Assembly (NCBI GenBank): GCA_004295885.1
Contig: SEDG01000015.1
Span: forward strand, 1 to 19,810
Source: Pedobacter sp.
GTDB lineage: Bacteria; Bacteroidota; Bacteroidia; Sphingobacteriales; Sphingobacteriaceae
Reading direction: 5' to 3'
Length of the DNA stretch: 19,810 bases
Below, one piece after another: positions 1 through 8,214 of the stretch. The translations under genes and the position numbers were made by a program. Within the stretch, counting starts at the first letter, position 1. Every line of letters starts with the position of its first letter. The notes under the pieces are model-generated. The model saw only the letters and a list, made by a program, of their open reading frames with translations, was not told the DNA's origin and did not search any database.

Positions 1-400
1 TGCTAGTGATGTTATACTATTTTCAGCTGCAATACCCAATCAAACAGGCCAAAATCATATTAATGAACAATGGCCATCTTATTGGCAACAAAAATTCTTA
101 ACACACGAATATTACCCATTCGACATTTTAAGAGCAAAATTTTGGAATAATAAAAATATTGAATGGTGGTATAAACAAAACATACTGATTTATGCTAAAC
201 AAGAGTTCTCCGAAATCTTAGGTCAGTCGACTCCTGAGGTCTTGCCGCTCATTCACCCCGAACTCTTTCAATTAACGCTCGATCAAAAGTTAAGCCTTCA
301 AAGTCAAGTTCAATCACTAGAACTAACGATTCAGGATCGGTTAACGAAACCAAAGTTTTTACCTGCATTAAAAACGCTCGTGAAATCTATATTTAAGTAA
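1..400 (+). CDS. Class I SAM-dependent methyltransferase, C-terminal part (5' truncated)
   Basis: The reading frame is open from the window edge (first whole codon at base 2) to TAA at 398-400, giving 132 residues. It begins with ASDVILFSAAIPNQTG, followed by INEQWPSYW, a tract with PFDILRAKFWNN, and EWWYKQNI. This run of motifs is typical of the C-terminal half of methyltransferases found in polysaccharide loci: the late strand of the Rossmann domain, then a W-rich segment. The SAM-binding glycine motif would lie upstream and is not visible. The last 50 residues or so are Gln/Leu-rich and probably helical. The likely role is methylation of a sugar or sugar precursor of the glycan. The downstream GT2 frame starts at the base after this stop codon and in the same phase. 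Family call is fairly sure; substrate is unknown. Confidence 0.75.
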   Translation, partial: ASDVILFSAAIPNQTGQNHINEQWPSYWQQKFLTHEYYPFDILRAKFWNNKNIEWWYKQNILIYAKQEFSEILGQSTPEVLPLIHPELFQLTLDQKLSLQSQVQSLELTIQDRLTKPKFLPALKTLVKSIFK

Positions 401-1393
401 TTGGAATTCGACATCGGTATTTCGGTAATCATCTGTACATATAATGGAGCAGATCGTATAGAAATGACTTTGAAGCATTTGGCTGAACAGACATTCATCA
501 AACCAATCAGATGGGAAATAATCATTGTAGACAATGGGTCGGGAGATGATGTTAAAGACGTAGCAAAACAATTTTGGCAAGAGCATGGCGCAATTGGTGT
601 TCAGCTGCAAATTACAAATGAAGAAAAAACAGGACTTAGTTTTGCTCGAGAAGCAGGAATAAATGTTTCAAAATACAAATACATCATATTCTGCGATGAC
701 GACAACTGGCTCGATAAGAATTATGTCTCTATAGCCTATGATATCATTTCTTCAAACAATGATATTGGAGCATTAGGCGGCCAAAGTACAGCAACATCCA
801 CTACATCATTACCTCATTGGTTTGAAAAGTCACAGGCAAATTATGCCGTTGGCATGCAGGGCCTACAGTCTGGTGATATTACATCTAGAAAGTTTTTGTG
901 GGGAAGTAGTATCGTTATTAGAAAGGACTTGTACACAGTCGCCTATAAAAAATTTCCATCATTACTTATAGGACGAAATGGAAAAAATTTGAGCTCGGGC
1001 GAGGATTCAGAAATGTGCATTCGTTTTATAATGATGGGTTTTAAATTATATTATTCAGATGAACTCAAATTTCAGCATTTCATTCCTGAAAATCGATTAA
1101 CTGTTGAATATAACCAAAGGTTAATGATTGGATTTTATGAGGCCTTTGAAATTTTGAAGTTATATAATCTATTCGTCGATTTAATCTCGAAAAGCAGCTC
1201 ACAACGAGCCTATTTATTGTTTAAATCGGTTTTAAAACTTGTTCTCTTTAAAACGCTGATGGAAATTGAAAAGTTAGCTTGTTTTTTAGCCCTAAGTTTT
1301 AATCCACAAAATCTAAATAAAAAATTAATAACAATCAGTCTCCTCTACAAAGAACTAGGCAAAGATAAGATCCGAACTTCTGATGATTGTTAA
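401..1393 (+). CDS. GT2 family glycosyltransferase (TTG start)
   Basis: A 330-residue GT-A fold enzyme expected to move a sugar from a nucleotide sugar to a lipid-linked glycan at the inner face of the cytoplasmic membrane. Visible motifs are ISVIICTYNG at residues 7-16, IIIVDNGS at 40-47, the metal/nucleotide-binding DDDN at 99-102, and SSGED at 198-202, a likely acceptor/catalytic acidic motif. The C-terminal 90 residues are basic and hydrophobic and may associate with membrane. The start is taken as TTG at 401 because it is the first codon after the TAA of the preceding gene; the next in-frame Met (residue 22) lies past the first beta strand. It resembles the enzyme at 8737-9645 in motif order (TGL[ST][FY]AR, DDDN, GA[LM]GG, PxWx, SSGxD), suggesting an old duplication. 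Confidence 0.88.
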   Translation: MEFDIGISVIICTYNGADRIEMTLKHLAEQTFIKPIRWEIIIVDNGSGDDVKDVAKQFWQEHGAIGVQLQITNEEKTGLSFAREAGINVSKYKYIIFCDDDNWLDKNYVSIAYDIISSNNDIGALGGQSTATSTTSLPHWFEKSQANYAVGMQGLQSGDITSRKFLWGSSIVIRKDLYTVAYKKFPSLLIGRNGKNLSSGEDSEMCIRFIMMGFKLYYSDELKFQHFIPENRLTVEYNQRLMIGFYEAFEILKLYNLFVDLISKSSSQRAYLLFKSVLKLVLFKTLMEIEKLACFLALSFNPQNLNKKLITISLLYKELGKDKIRTSDDC

Positions 1394-1412
1394 ATTACCA
1401 TCTAAATAAATA

Positions 1413-2246
1413 TTGGGTCCCATCAATCCATTCTTTTCTATAATAGTACCAACTTACAATTCATGTGAGCTTATAGATAGGTGTATTAATAGTATCCTAG
1501 AGCAAGCTTGTAGTGATTATGAAATTTGGTTTATTGATGGTGGCTCAACAGACGGCACAATAGAAAAGATAAATCATAGCCGAGTCAAAAATCCTAACAT
1601 TCAATACATCTCGGAACCCGATAAAGGGATTTACGATGCTATGAATAAAGGTATTAAACTTAGCAGAGGGGAATGGATTTATTTTTTGGGTAGCGATGAC
1701 ACATTTTATAATGATACTGTACTTTCGAAAGTAAAAGAAACTGCAGAAAAGAGCAGTAGTTTAATTATCTACGGAAACGTTATCATGCGTGGTAAAAATC
1801 AATGGAATTTAGATAATGTTGTCTTTAATGGCGAATACAACCTAGAGAAGATGCTGAAAACGAATATGTGCCATCAATCTATTTTTTATAACAAAGTGAT
1901 ATTCGAAAAATATGGAACTTACAATCTTGAATACATCTCAAGCGCTGACCAGGATTTTAACTTGAGATGTTATGCAAATACTACTTTTGAATATCTGGAT
2001 ATAATTGTAGCGAATTTTTTTGTTGGTGGTCACAGCACCCTTGTAGAAGACATTAAATTTAATCAAGATAGAGGAGCTTTATGGTTAAGATATTTTGGGA
2101 AACGGATATTTAATAAAAGTTTCTTAAGCGTTAGGCTTTATATCCAAAAAGCAGCATTATCGTTAAGTTCTCCACTTAACTTAATAGAGAGATCGCTCTG
2201 TTTAATTGCTTATCTAAAGTTAAAAATTCAATCCATTTTTATATAA
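1413..2246 (+). CDS. GT2 family glycosyltransferase, WcaE/WfgS-like (TTG start)
   Basis: A 277-residue single-domain GT2 enzyme. It shows FSIIVPTYNS at residues 8-17, DGGSTDG at 42-48, SEPDKGIYDAMNKG at 67-80 and the nucleotide/metal-binding GSDD at 93-96. This set is characteristic of the GT2 subgroup containing the colanic-acid and O-antigen transferases WcaE and WfgS. A later SSADQDF segment (around bases 1940-1960) supplies the usual downstream acidic motif. TTG at 1413 is the only standard start that keeps the first beta strand: an in-frame TAA at 1407-1409 lies two codons upstream, and the first Met is far inside the domain. It follows the preceding gene by 19 bases with no recognisable ribosome binding site. 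Donor and acceptor cannot be read from sequence. Confidence 0.88.
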   Translation: MGPINPFFSIIVPTYNSCELIDRCINSILEQACSDYEIWFIDGGSTDGTIEKINHSRVKNPNIQYISEPDKGIYDAMNKGIKLSRGEWIYFLGSDDTFYNDTVLSKVKETAEKSSSLIIYGNVIMRGKNQWNLDNVVFNGEYNLEKMLKTNMCHQSIFYNKVIFEKYGTYNLEYISSADQDFNLRCYANTTFEYLDIIVANFFVGGHSTLVEDIKFNQDRGALWLRYFGKRIFNKSFLSVRLYIQKAALSLSSPLNLIERSLCLIAYLKLKIQSIFI

Positions 2247-2248
2247 TA

Positions 2249-3184
2249 ATGTCATTGAATACGCCGCTGCTATTTATTGTTTTCAATCGTCCGGAAATTA
2301 CACAAACAGTGTTTAATGCTATCAAACAGCACAAACCAAAATCTCTATTTTTTGCAGCTGATGGCCCCCGGCACAACCACCCGGAAGACGCCGACCTTTG
2401 CAAAGCAACGAGAGAAATAATTAAACAGGTAGATTGGGAATGCGACGTTAAAACATTATTAAACGAGCATAACTTGGGTTGCGGTTTAGCGCCTGCAACA
2501 GCAATAAGTTGGTTTTTTAAACATGTTGAAGCAGGCATAATTTTGGAAGATGATTGTATTCCAAATGCGAGCTTTTTCGATTACTGCGAAAATCTGATTG
2601 AAAAATACAGATACACCGAAAAAATTAAAATGATTTGCGGAACCAGTTATCAAGCAACTGCCTTAGAATCACATACCTATTACTTTTCGCAATATCCTCA
2701 TGTTTGGGGATGGGCTACCTGGAGGCGGGCTTGGGAGGAATTTAGTTTTGATCTTCAACAAGAGAGCGAGGAAGTAATAGCAAAAGTAATCAACAAAACA
2801 TTCAGGAATCGGCGTGACCGGGAGTTATGGATACGTAATATAAAAATGATCGTAGACGGATTGGACGCCTGGGACTATCAATTTATGTATTGGATGTGGA
2901 AAAATGACGGCCTTTGTATCGTTCCTTGGAGAAATTTAATTTCTAATATTGGTTTCGGAGATCAGGCAACACATACACACGATGTAAATTCAGATCAATC
3001 AGCCATGGAACAGTTTGAAATTAGCGAGATTAAACATCCTGAAGTTATTAAAATAAATAAACGTGCTGACAGATGGGAGCGAAATAACATTATATTAAGT
3101 CGTGATTATCAGTACTTTTTCAACAGAGCTAAATCGGTTTTTCTACGACTTGTTAAAACCTTATTCAAAAAAAATGGCAGATAA
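2249..3184 (+). CDS. HlpA-like nucleotide-diphospho-sugar transferase (GT-A fold)
   Basis: A 311-residue protein of the group often labelled hemolytic protein HlpA-like or nucleotide-diphospho-sugar transferase, in practice a GT2-like glycosyltransferase. Motifs are LLFIVFNRPE at residues 7-16, AADGPR at 36-41, a Gly-rich turn NLGCGLAPA at 75-83, the metal-binding ILEDDC at 98-103, and HVWGWATWRRAW at 151-162, a signature of this group. ATG at 2249 follows the upstream TAA by two bases. Codon use stands out: bases 2341-2400 contain 34 G/C of 60 and 2701-2760 contain 30 of 60, well above the AT-rich neighbours, suggesting a different origin or slower amelioration. The gene ends inside the start region of the next gene (11-base overlap over an A8 run). 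Sugar specificity is unknown. Confidence 0.85.
   Translation: MSLNTPLLFIVFNRPEITQTVFNAIKQHKPKSLFFAADGPRHNHPEDADLCKATREIIKQVDWECDVKTLLNEHNLGCGLAPATAISWFFKHVEAGIILEDDCIPNASFFDYCENLIEKYRYTEKIKMICGTSYQATALESHTYYFSQYPHVWGWATWRRAWEEFSFDLQQESEEVIAKVINKTFRNRRDRELWIRNIKMIVDGLDAWDYQFMYWMWKNDGLCIVPWRNLISNIGFGDQATHTHDVNSDQSAMEQFEISEIKHPEVIKINKRADRWERNNIILSRDYQYFFNRAKSVFLRLVKTLFKKNGR
3167..3174 (+). repeat. A8 homopolymer spanning a gene overlap and start codon
   Basis: Eight consecutive A whose last base is the A of the ATG of the DUF5672 gene; it also codes the Lys-Lys near the end of the upstream HlpA-like gene. A single-base loss would join the two frames without a stop, giving a fused protein. It also provides the A-rich context that commonly precedes starts in this phylum. 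Confidence 0.45.
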
Positions 3185-3947
3185 TATTGTAGTCGTTGTT
3201 ATTCCAATATATAAAGACTCGCCAAGTAATATCGAAATACTTTCGTTAAAACAATGCCTTACAATTCTAAATAAACATAAAATTAAATTTATAGGACCTA
3301 ATAAGATAAACCCAAAGGTTTATAAAGAAATTTGCAAGAGTTATATCGTAGATTTTGACATAAGGCTATTTGACGACGCATATTTTTCAGGAATAAATGG
3401 ATACAATCAGTTAATGTTATCCTCTGATTTTTACAAAGACTTTCTGAACTACAAGTATCTTTTAATTTATCAATTGGACGCTTACGTTTTCAAAGATGAG
3501 CTTTTATATTGGTGCAATCAGGGTTATGATTTTATTGGAGCTCCAAACCAGCCTCATAAAAATGAAAGGAATGAATTGCAGTTTCTAAAAAACTACACAA
3601 AAATTCTCACAGTTATAAACAAACTGTTAAAGCGAAATATTAAAATAAGTAATGTAGGCAATGGCGGATTTTCATTACGCAAAACCAGGACTTTTTATTT
3701 ATTACTTAAAATCTTGAAAATTAAGGTAAAGCAATGGGGAGACAACAATGAAGATGGTTTTTTTAAATATTGGGGCAATCTATTAAATCCATTATTTAAG
3801 TTACCATCAGATGAAGTTGCATTAAGATTTTCAATTGAAAATAATCCGGAAAAATCTATAAAGAAATTGGGGGGGATATTACCTTTTGGTTGCCACGCAT
3901 TCGAAAAGTTTGAGCCAGCTATATGGAAAAAGTATATCAACTTTTAA
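3174..3947 (+). CDS. DUF5672 family protein, putative glycosyltransferase
   Basis: A 257-residue protein matching the DUF5672 pattern: NIVVVVIPIYKD at residues 4-15, FDDAYFSGINGYN at 66-78, YQLDAYVF at 99-106 with the Asp of a GT-A-like nucleotide site, GNGGFSLRK at 162-170, NNEDGFF at 191-197, SDEVALRFS at 212-220 and PFGCHAF at 237-243. The family has no well-defined reaction that I can cite but sits in glycan loci and looks like a GT-A glycosyltransferase. The frame stays open upstream to 3102, but ATG at 3174 is preferred because the domain starts right after it, the 24 extra residues would lie wholly inside the preceding gene, and an A-rich tract precedes it as is usual in this phylum. 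A G7 run at 3869-3875 sits just before the conserved PFGCHAF motif. Confidence 0.83.
   Translation: MADNIVVVVIPIYKDSPSNIEILSLKQCLTILNKHKIKFIGPNKINPKVYKEICKSYIVDFDIRLFDDAYFSGINGYNQLMLSSDFYKDFLNYKYLLIYQLDAYVFKDELLYWCNQGYDFIGAPNQPHKNERNELQFLKNYTKILTVINKLLKRNIKISNVGNGGFSLRKTRTFYLLLKILKIKVKQWGDNNEDGFFKYWGNLLNPLFKLPSDEVALRFSIENNPEKSIKKLGGILPFGCHAFEKFEPAIWKKYINF
3869..3875 (+). repeat. G7 homopolymer in the DUF5672 gene
   Basis: Seven consecutive G covering codons 232-234 (Leu-Gly-Gly), just upstream of the conserved PFGCHAF motif. Runs of G this long are rare in such AT-rich sequence. A slip would remove the last 25 residues or so, including that motif. Confidence 0.5.
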
Positions 3948-3963
3948 ATAGCCTATTAAATTG

Positions 3964-4896
3964 ATGGATATAAAACTACCAAATCTGGATAATTATAGAT
4001 CAAGTTTTGAAAAAAGCGGAATATCGCTACCCCTTGCTCCAGTTGATTTCAATGTTAATGGGCTTATTGATACTATTCCCAAAGCTCAAAATGCCCAAAC
4101 AGGGTGGCCATGGGATGAAGAAGTTGATCCCGCAATATATAACAAGGATATCGTATGGCCCAAACTAACCATTGTTACCCCATCTTATAACCAGGCATTA
4201 TTTTTAGAACAAACAATTAGGTCCGTTTTGCTTCAAAACTATCCAAATTTAGAGTATATTATAATAGATGGTGGAAGTACAGATGGCTCTGTTGAGATTA
4301 TAAAAAAATATGCTCCTTGGATAAGCTATTGGAGAAGTGAAAAAGATAACGGGCAGGGCAACGCTATTAATTTAGGATTCAGTTTGTCTTCAGGCAATTA
4401 TCACGCGTGGATTAATAGTGATGATTATTATTTAAAAGATGTTTTTTCTTTTGTTATAAATAAATTCTTAATCAGCAAAACAGACTTTATATATGGCTAT
4501 GTCTTAAATTTTGAAACCCTGACGAATAGATTTGAACTGATTAGACCCAGATTATTTTCAGATTATTTTATACGAATTCCAACCTTAGGACAACCCTCTT
4601 GCTTCTGGAGTGAAAAAATCCATCAACCGATATGGGAAGAGCTCAGTTGTTCTCTTGATTATGAGTTATGGTTAAGAATGTTAAAAGGAAAAAAAAGGAT
4701 GAGGATTAGAGCGCCACTCTCAGTTGCTAGTATTCATGATGAAGCTAAAACATATGATCCAAAAATGAAGATCGCCTGGGAGAAAGATCATCAATTAATT
4801 TGTTCAAAAAGTGCCCACGGGCCAGTTTATAATTGGGATAGAATACAATTATTCAACAGAATTCTCCATAAATTATTTAAGATATTAAATCTTTGA
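3964..4896 (+). CDS. GT2 family glycosyltransferase with N-terminal GWPW extension
   Basis: A 310-residue GT2 enzyme whose catalytic domain starts only near residue 66. Residues 1-65 form an extension with GWPW at 47-50 and DEEVDP after it, a leader also seen in a recognisable subgroup of bacterial GT2 enzymes. The catalytic domain shows PKLTIVTPSYNQ at 66-77, DGGSTDGS at 102-109, NGQGNAIN at 129-136 and the metal/nucleotide site NSDD at 151-154. ATG at 3964 is chosen over the in-frame TTG directly before it at 3961. The gap from the previous gene is 16 bases with no promoter-like sequence. The C-terminus is basic, consistent with membrane association. The fold is sure; the sugar transferred is unknown. 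Confidence 0.88.
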   Translation: MDIKLPNLDNYRSSFEKSGISLPLAPVDFNVNGLIDTIPKAQNAQTGWPWDEEVDPAIYNKDIVWPKLTIVTPSYNQALFLEQTIRSVLLQNYPNLEYIIIDGGSTDGSVEIIKKYAPWISYWRSEKDNGQGNAINLGFSLSSGNYHAWINSDDYYLKDVFSFVINKFLISKTDFIYGYVLNFETLTNRFELIRPRLFSDYFIRIPTLGQPSCFWSEKIHQPIWEELSCSLDYELWLRMLKGKKRMRIRAPLSVASIHDEAKTYDPKMKIAWEKDHQLICSKSAHGPVYNWDRIQLFNRILHKLFKILNL

Positions 4897-4897
4897 T

Positions 4898-6118
4898 ATG
4901 AAAATTGTCTTCTGTACTTATGATGATAAATCCGCTATAAATGGAATAAATGTATGGTTGCTTAATTTATTACCTGCTTTAAAAGCAAAAGGATTTAATG
5001 TAAGTGTTATCTATTATTCTTGGTCTGCAGAGAATGAATGCTCTACAATACCGTTGCTTAAAGATTTAGGAATAGAGTGTTATAGAATTTCTAGCAAAAG
5101 ATACCTAGAACAAGAGGTTAAATGGATTTTAAATCAGGTTAAAATTTTACAACCCGATATTTTTGTTGCTAATCATATCTTACAAGCTTGGTATGCTGCT
5201 CCATGGATTGAGAAAGCAGGAATTCCAACAATAGGAGTAATTCATAATGACGATATTGAATATAACTTACTTATTGACTCTTTTTTAGGGAATAAACATA
5301 CTGGAATGACTGCTTGTGTAGCTGTTTCCGCTAAGCTCTATAAAAATTTGCTTAGTAATTGTGTTAACTTAAACATTAAACAAATTCCATGCGGGACACC
5401 TGTTTTTGCAGAGAAAGCTTTTTTAAATAGAGGAACATCATTTAACATTTTTTATGTTGGCAGACTCGCTAATAAGCAAAAAAATATAAGCTTAGTATCA
5501 GCCACTCTTGTACAGACCATAGAAAAAATTATAAATGTAGAGGCTTTCATTTATGGATCTGGACCAGATTATAACGATGTAATTGAAATAATTAATAGGT
5601 CTACTCAGCCAAATCAAATTAAGCTTAAAGGAATTGTTAATAATGATGTAATACGTAAAGATATTTTAAATGCACATGCTATTATTTTAATGTCTGATTA
5701 CGAAGGATTACCTGTTGCTATAATGGAAGCTATGGCCGCGGGCGTAGTTCCTATATGCAAGGAGACAGAAAGTGGGCTATCAGAACTTGTCATTGATAAT
5801 CATACCGGATTGTTTATTAAAAATTCATCAGATTTTATCCATAAAATAGAATATTTACAAAATAATCCTCAAGAATGGGAACGGCTTTCAACGAATGCGA
5901 AACTACACATTGAAAGAAATTTTGGTTTACCAAAAGTTGTTGAAGATTGGATTCGCTTATTTGAAGAAATAAAGTCAAAAAATAAGTTAGAATTACAAAT
6001 TCCTAGAAAAATAAGGCTTCCCAAAAATGAAATTAATAGCATTTTAGGTGAACATAGAGAGCCAAGTCTAATAAAAAAAATGAAATCTAAATTGATTTCC
6101 ATTTATAAAAATGCATAG
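4898..6118 (+). CDS. GT4 family glycosyltransferase (GT-B fold)
   Basis: A 406-residue retaining GT-B enzyme. The N-terminal acceptor domain starts with MKIVFCTYDD and an NGINVW loop in place of the common glycine-rich GG loop. The C-terminal donor domain opens with IFYVGRL at residues 184-190 and carries the EX7E nucleotide-sugar motif as E269 and E277 within YEGLPVAIMEAMAAG. About 50 residues after the GT-B fold form a Lys/Arg-rich tail (near residues 355-406) that could bind anionic lipid. ATG at 4898 comes one base after the upstream TGA. The last 8 bases overlap the next start (ATGCATAG), which favours translational coupling. Likely role: transfer of a sugar to the lipid-linked glycan at the cytoplasmic membrane. 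Confidence 0.9.
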   Translation: MKIVFCTYDDKSAINGINVWLLNLLPALKAKGFNVSVIYYSWSAENECSTIPLLKDLGIECYRISSKRYLEQEVKWILNQVKILQPDIFVANHILQAWYAAPWIEKAGIPTIGVIHNDDIEYNLLIDSFLGNKHTGMTACVAVSAKLYKNLLSNCVNLNIKQIPCGTPVFAEKAFLNRGTSFNIFYVGRLANKQKNISLVSATLVQTIEKIINVEAFIYGSGPDYNDVIEIINRSTQPNQIKLKGIVNNDVIRKDILNAHAIILMSDYEGLPVAIMEAMAAGVVPICKETESGLSELVIDNHTGLFIKNSSDFIHKIEYLQNNPQEWERLSTNAKLHIERNFGLPKVVEDWIRLFEEIKSKNKLELQIPRKIRLPKNEINSILGEHREPSLIKKMKSKLISIYKNA

Positions 6119-7043
6119 TTCTTATAAGTTTTCACTTTTAGTTCCATGTTATAATGCAGAAAATTATATTGATAATTTTATCAAAAATATTAATGGATTA
6201 GATAAATCTTTTGATGAAATATTGTTTTATGATGATGCGAGTACGGATAACTCTTATCAATTACTTACATCTAGAGGTTATAAAGTAATAAGAGGAACTG
6301 AGAACAAAGGAGCAGGGCATGCACGCAATAAACTTATAGAATATTGCTCATGTGAATGGGTTCATTTCCATGATATTGATGATGGCTTAAAACCTAATTA
6401 TTTGACAAAAGTTGCTTCAATTATTGAGAGAAATAAAAATGTGGATGTTGTCTTATGCAATGTTGATTGGTATGATGCAAGATCTAAAGAACTGTTGTTA
6501 AACTGGAAATATTCTAATAGTGAAATAAACTTAAACTCTTTAAAGTATACTATAGCTAACCCAATTGGAGGGATAAACGGGCTGTATAGAAAAAGTAAGG
6601 TAATAGAAATTAACGGATTTAACACGCACATTAGAATTTGGGAAGATTCAGATTTCCATGTTAGATTAGCCAGTTCAAAAGCTGCTTTTTATATAATTGA
6701 AGAAGTTTTGAGTTATTCGTTAAGATATCAGAATTCAGCTAGTGCAGATCAAAGCAATGCTTGGCTAATTCGGTTACGACTATTACAAGAATATTCAAAT
6801 ACTTATTTTGACCCTAAGATTTTATTGGAAATTGGTATACAATCGCAAGTTGCCGCTAGTGCTTTAATCTTACAAAATCAGATTAATGCAGCAAAAAAAG
6901 CATTTCAATTGAGTGAAAAATGTGGGTTGCCAATTCCATTCAGTACTTCTAAAATCTGGACGCTTTTAAAATTACTCTTCCCGGCATCTGTACGAATCAA
7001 GTTGCGCCTATTTCAATTACAATATGCTTTTAATAAAAAATAG
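6111..7043 (+). CDS. GT2 family glycosyltransferase
   Basis: A 310-residue GT2 enzyme. It shows FSLLVPCYNAEN at residues 7-18, YDDASTDNS at 40-48, a KGAGHARN segment at 66-73, and HDIDD at 87-91 as the variant of the usual DxDD nucleotide/metal site. WEDSD at 177-181 is the expected downstream acidic (ED) motif of the inverting active site. The start codon overlaps the end of the preceding gene by 8 bases. Base composition is extremely AT-rich: bases 6121-6180 hold only 12 G/C of 60, in sharp contrast with the gene at 2249-3184. It is followed by a 28-base spacer, the longest in the window, in which I see no promoter or hairpin. Confidence 0.88.
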   Translation: MHSSYKFSLLVPCYNAENYIDNFIKNINGLDKSFDEILFYDDASTDNSYQLLTSRGYKVIRGTENKGAGHARNKLIEYCSCEWVHFHDIDDGLKPNYLTKVASIIERNKNVDVVLCNVDWYDARSKELLLNWKYSNSEINLNSLKYTIANPIGGINGLYRKSKVIEINGFNTHIRIWEDSDFHVRLASSKAAFYIIEEVLSYSLRYQNSASADQSNAWLIRLRLLQEYSNTYFDPKILLEIGIQSQVAASALILQNQINAAKKAFQLSEKCGLPIPFSTSKIWTLLKLLFPASVRIKLRLFQLQYAFNKK

Positions 7044-7071
7044 TGCAAAACTAATAGCCAAATAAAGTTTA

Positions 7072-8214
7072 ATGCTTTTCAAAAAACTAATAGTAAGATT
7101 TTTTACAAATAATCCTTATCGAGTCCAAAGGTTTGAAAAAATTTATAATGAACCTGTTGGAAATCCTATTGAAAAGATTGAATCATTAACAGCAACATTA
7201 AAAAGAGAAGAAGGAGAAATATTAATCTATTCGAGCACTCCTATTTCCAATAACAAAAGAGTTAATCATAGATTTATTAATGAAGATTTAAGATTCGTTT
7301 CAAAGGGAATTTTTAAAACGCCTGAAAGAATAGTATTTAGCATTTCAAATGGATGCATAATTGGGCAGTTAGGGCTTGTGTACGATATAAAAAAAAGGTC
7401 TTTTATTGATGAGTCTGCCAAAGACTGGAGTCAAAATTTAAAAATAACTGCCCTTGTTAATGCTTTTAAATTACCTGAAAGAAAAAATTTAAAAGGCATT
7501 ACCATTTCTTTTCTTACCAATGGAGCAGATGGAGGATTTTATCATTTTCTTTTTGAATCCCTTGTTAAAATAGAAATGTATGAGGATATTATAGGACAAG
7601 CTGATCAAATACTTTTTAATGGACCATCAACAGAATGGAAGCTTAAATGGCTATTTAAAACTGGGATAGATGTTTCTAAAATTATTTGGGTGGAAAATAC
7701 CTCACACTATAAGTGCGATCAGTTAATATTTACAAATCGATTAATCGGAGATCAACAAATCAATCAGTGGTGTATCACTGTCCTAAAGAAGCTATTTAAA
7801 CTTAATCAAGTTGTTAAACCAGATCTCAAATCTCCGAGAATTATTTGGATCAGTAGAAAAGGACTAGGTAACAGAGAAATTCTTTGGGAGCATGAAATTG
7901 TAACTAGGTTTCCAAATATTGAAATGATAGATTTGACATTACTAAGTGTTGATCAAACAATTACTGTTATGCAAAGTGCAACACATATTTTAGCAGGCCA
8001 TGGTGCTGGATTAAGTAACATCTACTTATGTGCACCAAACACCAAGATTTTGGAAGTTTATCCCATTGACTCCTATTTTCAGCCCTGTTACCAAAGGCTG
8101 GCTGAAGTTTGCAATCTTAAATATGAGCTGGTATACATCAATTTTAATAACCACAATGATCCAGAAACCGGAATCAACGCAATACTTTCTGCAATAAACA
8201 AGAAATTATGTTAA
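7072..8214 (+). CDS. GT61 family (DUF563-type) glycosyltransferase
   Basis: A 380-residue protein of the GT61 group, a family that includes eukaryotic xylosyl- and O-GlcNAc-transferases and many bacterial enzymes of unknown specificity. Diagnostic features are GGFYHFLFE at residues 154-162, matching the family's Y-x-H-x-x-x-E core, RIIWISRK near residues 261-268, and GHGAGLSNI at 309-317 followed by ILEVYP, the family's hallmark GHGAG loop. The first 140 residues lie N-terminal to the catalytic domain and have no clear signature. ATG at 7072 follows a 28-base gap. The gene overlaps the acyltransferase start by 7 bases. Substrate is unknown. Confidence 0.85.
   Translation: MLFKKLIVRFFTNNPYRVQRFEKIYNEPVGNPIEKIESLTATLKREEGEILIYSSTPISNNKRVNHRFINEDLRFVSKGIFKTPERIVFSISNGCIIGQLGLVYDIKKRSFIDESAKDWSQNLKITALVNAFKLPERKNLKGITISFLTNGADGGFYHFLFESLVKIEMYEDIIGQADQILFNGPSTEWKLKWLFKTGIDVSKIIWVENTSHYKCDQLIFTNRLIGDQQINQWCITVLKKLFKLNQVVKPDLKSPRIIWISRKGLGNREILWEHEIVTRFPNIEMIDLTLLSVDQTITVMQSATHILAGHGAGLSNIYLCAPNTKILEVYPIDSYFQPCYQRLAEVCNLKYELVYINFNNHNDPETGINAILSAINKKLC

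Noticed and set aside
2239..2538. Antisense open frame of 99 codons
   Set aside because: Lies opposite the well-supported HlpA-like gene; its residues show no domain pattern.
3102..3173. Upstream extended start for the DUF5672 gene
   Set aside because: The extension lies entirely inside the preceding gene and precedes the first conserved strand; ATG at 3174 fits the family better.
4689..4696. A8 runs in coding sequence (also 7389-7396 and 8314-8321) as contingency loci
   Set aside because: Runs of eight A are expected several times by chance in 20 kb of this composition, and they code ordinary Lys codons.
7044..7071. Longest intergenic gap as a possible promoter or terminator
   Set aside because: Only 28 bases, with no hairpin, no T-run and no promoter pair visible.
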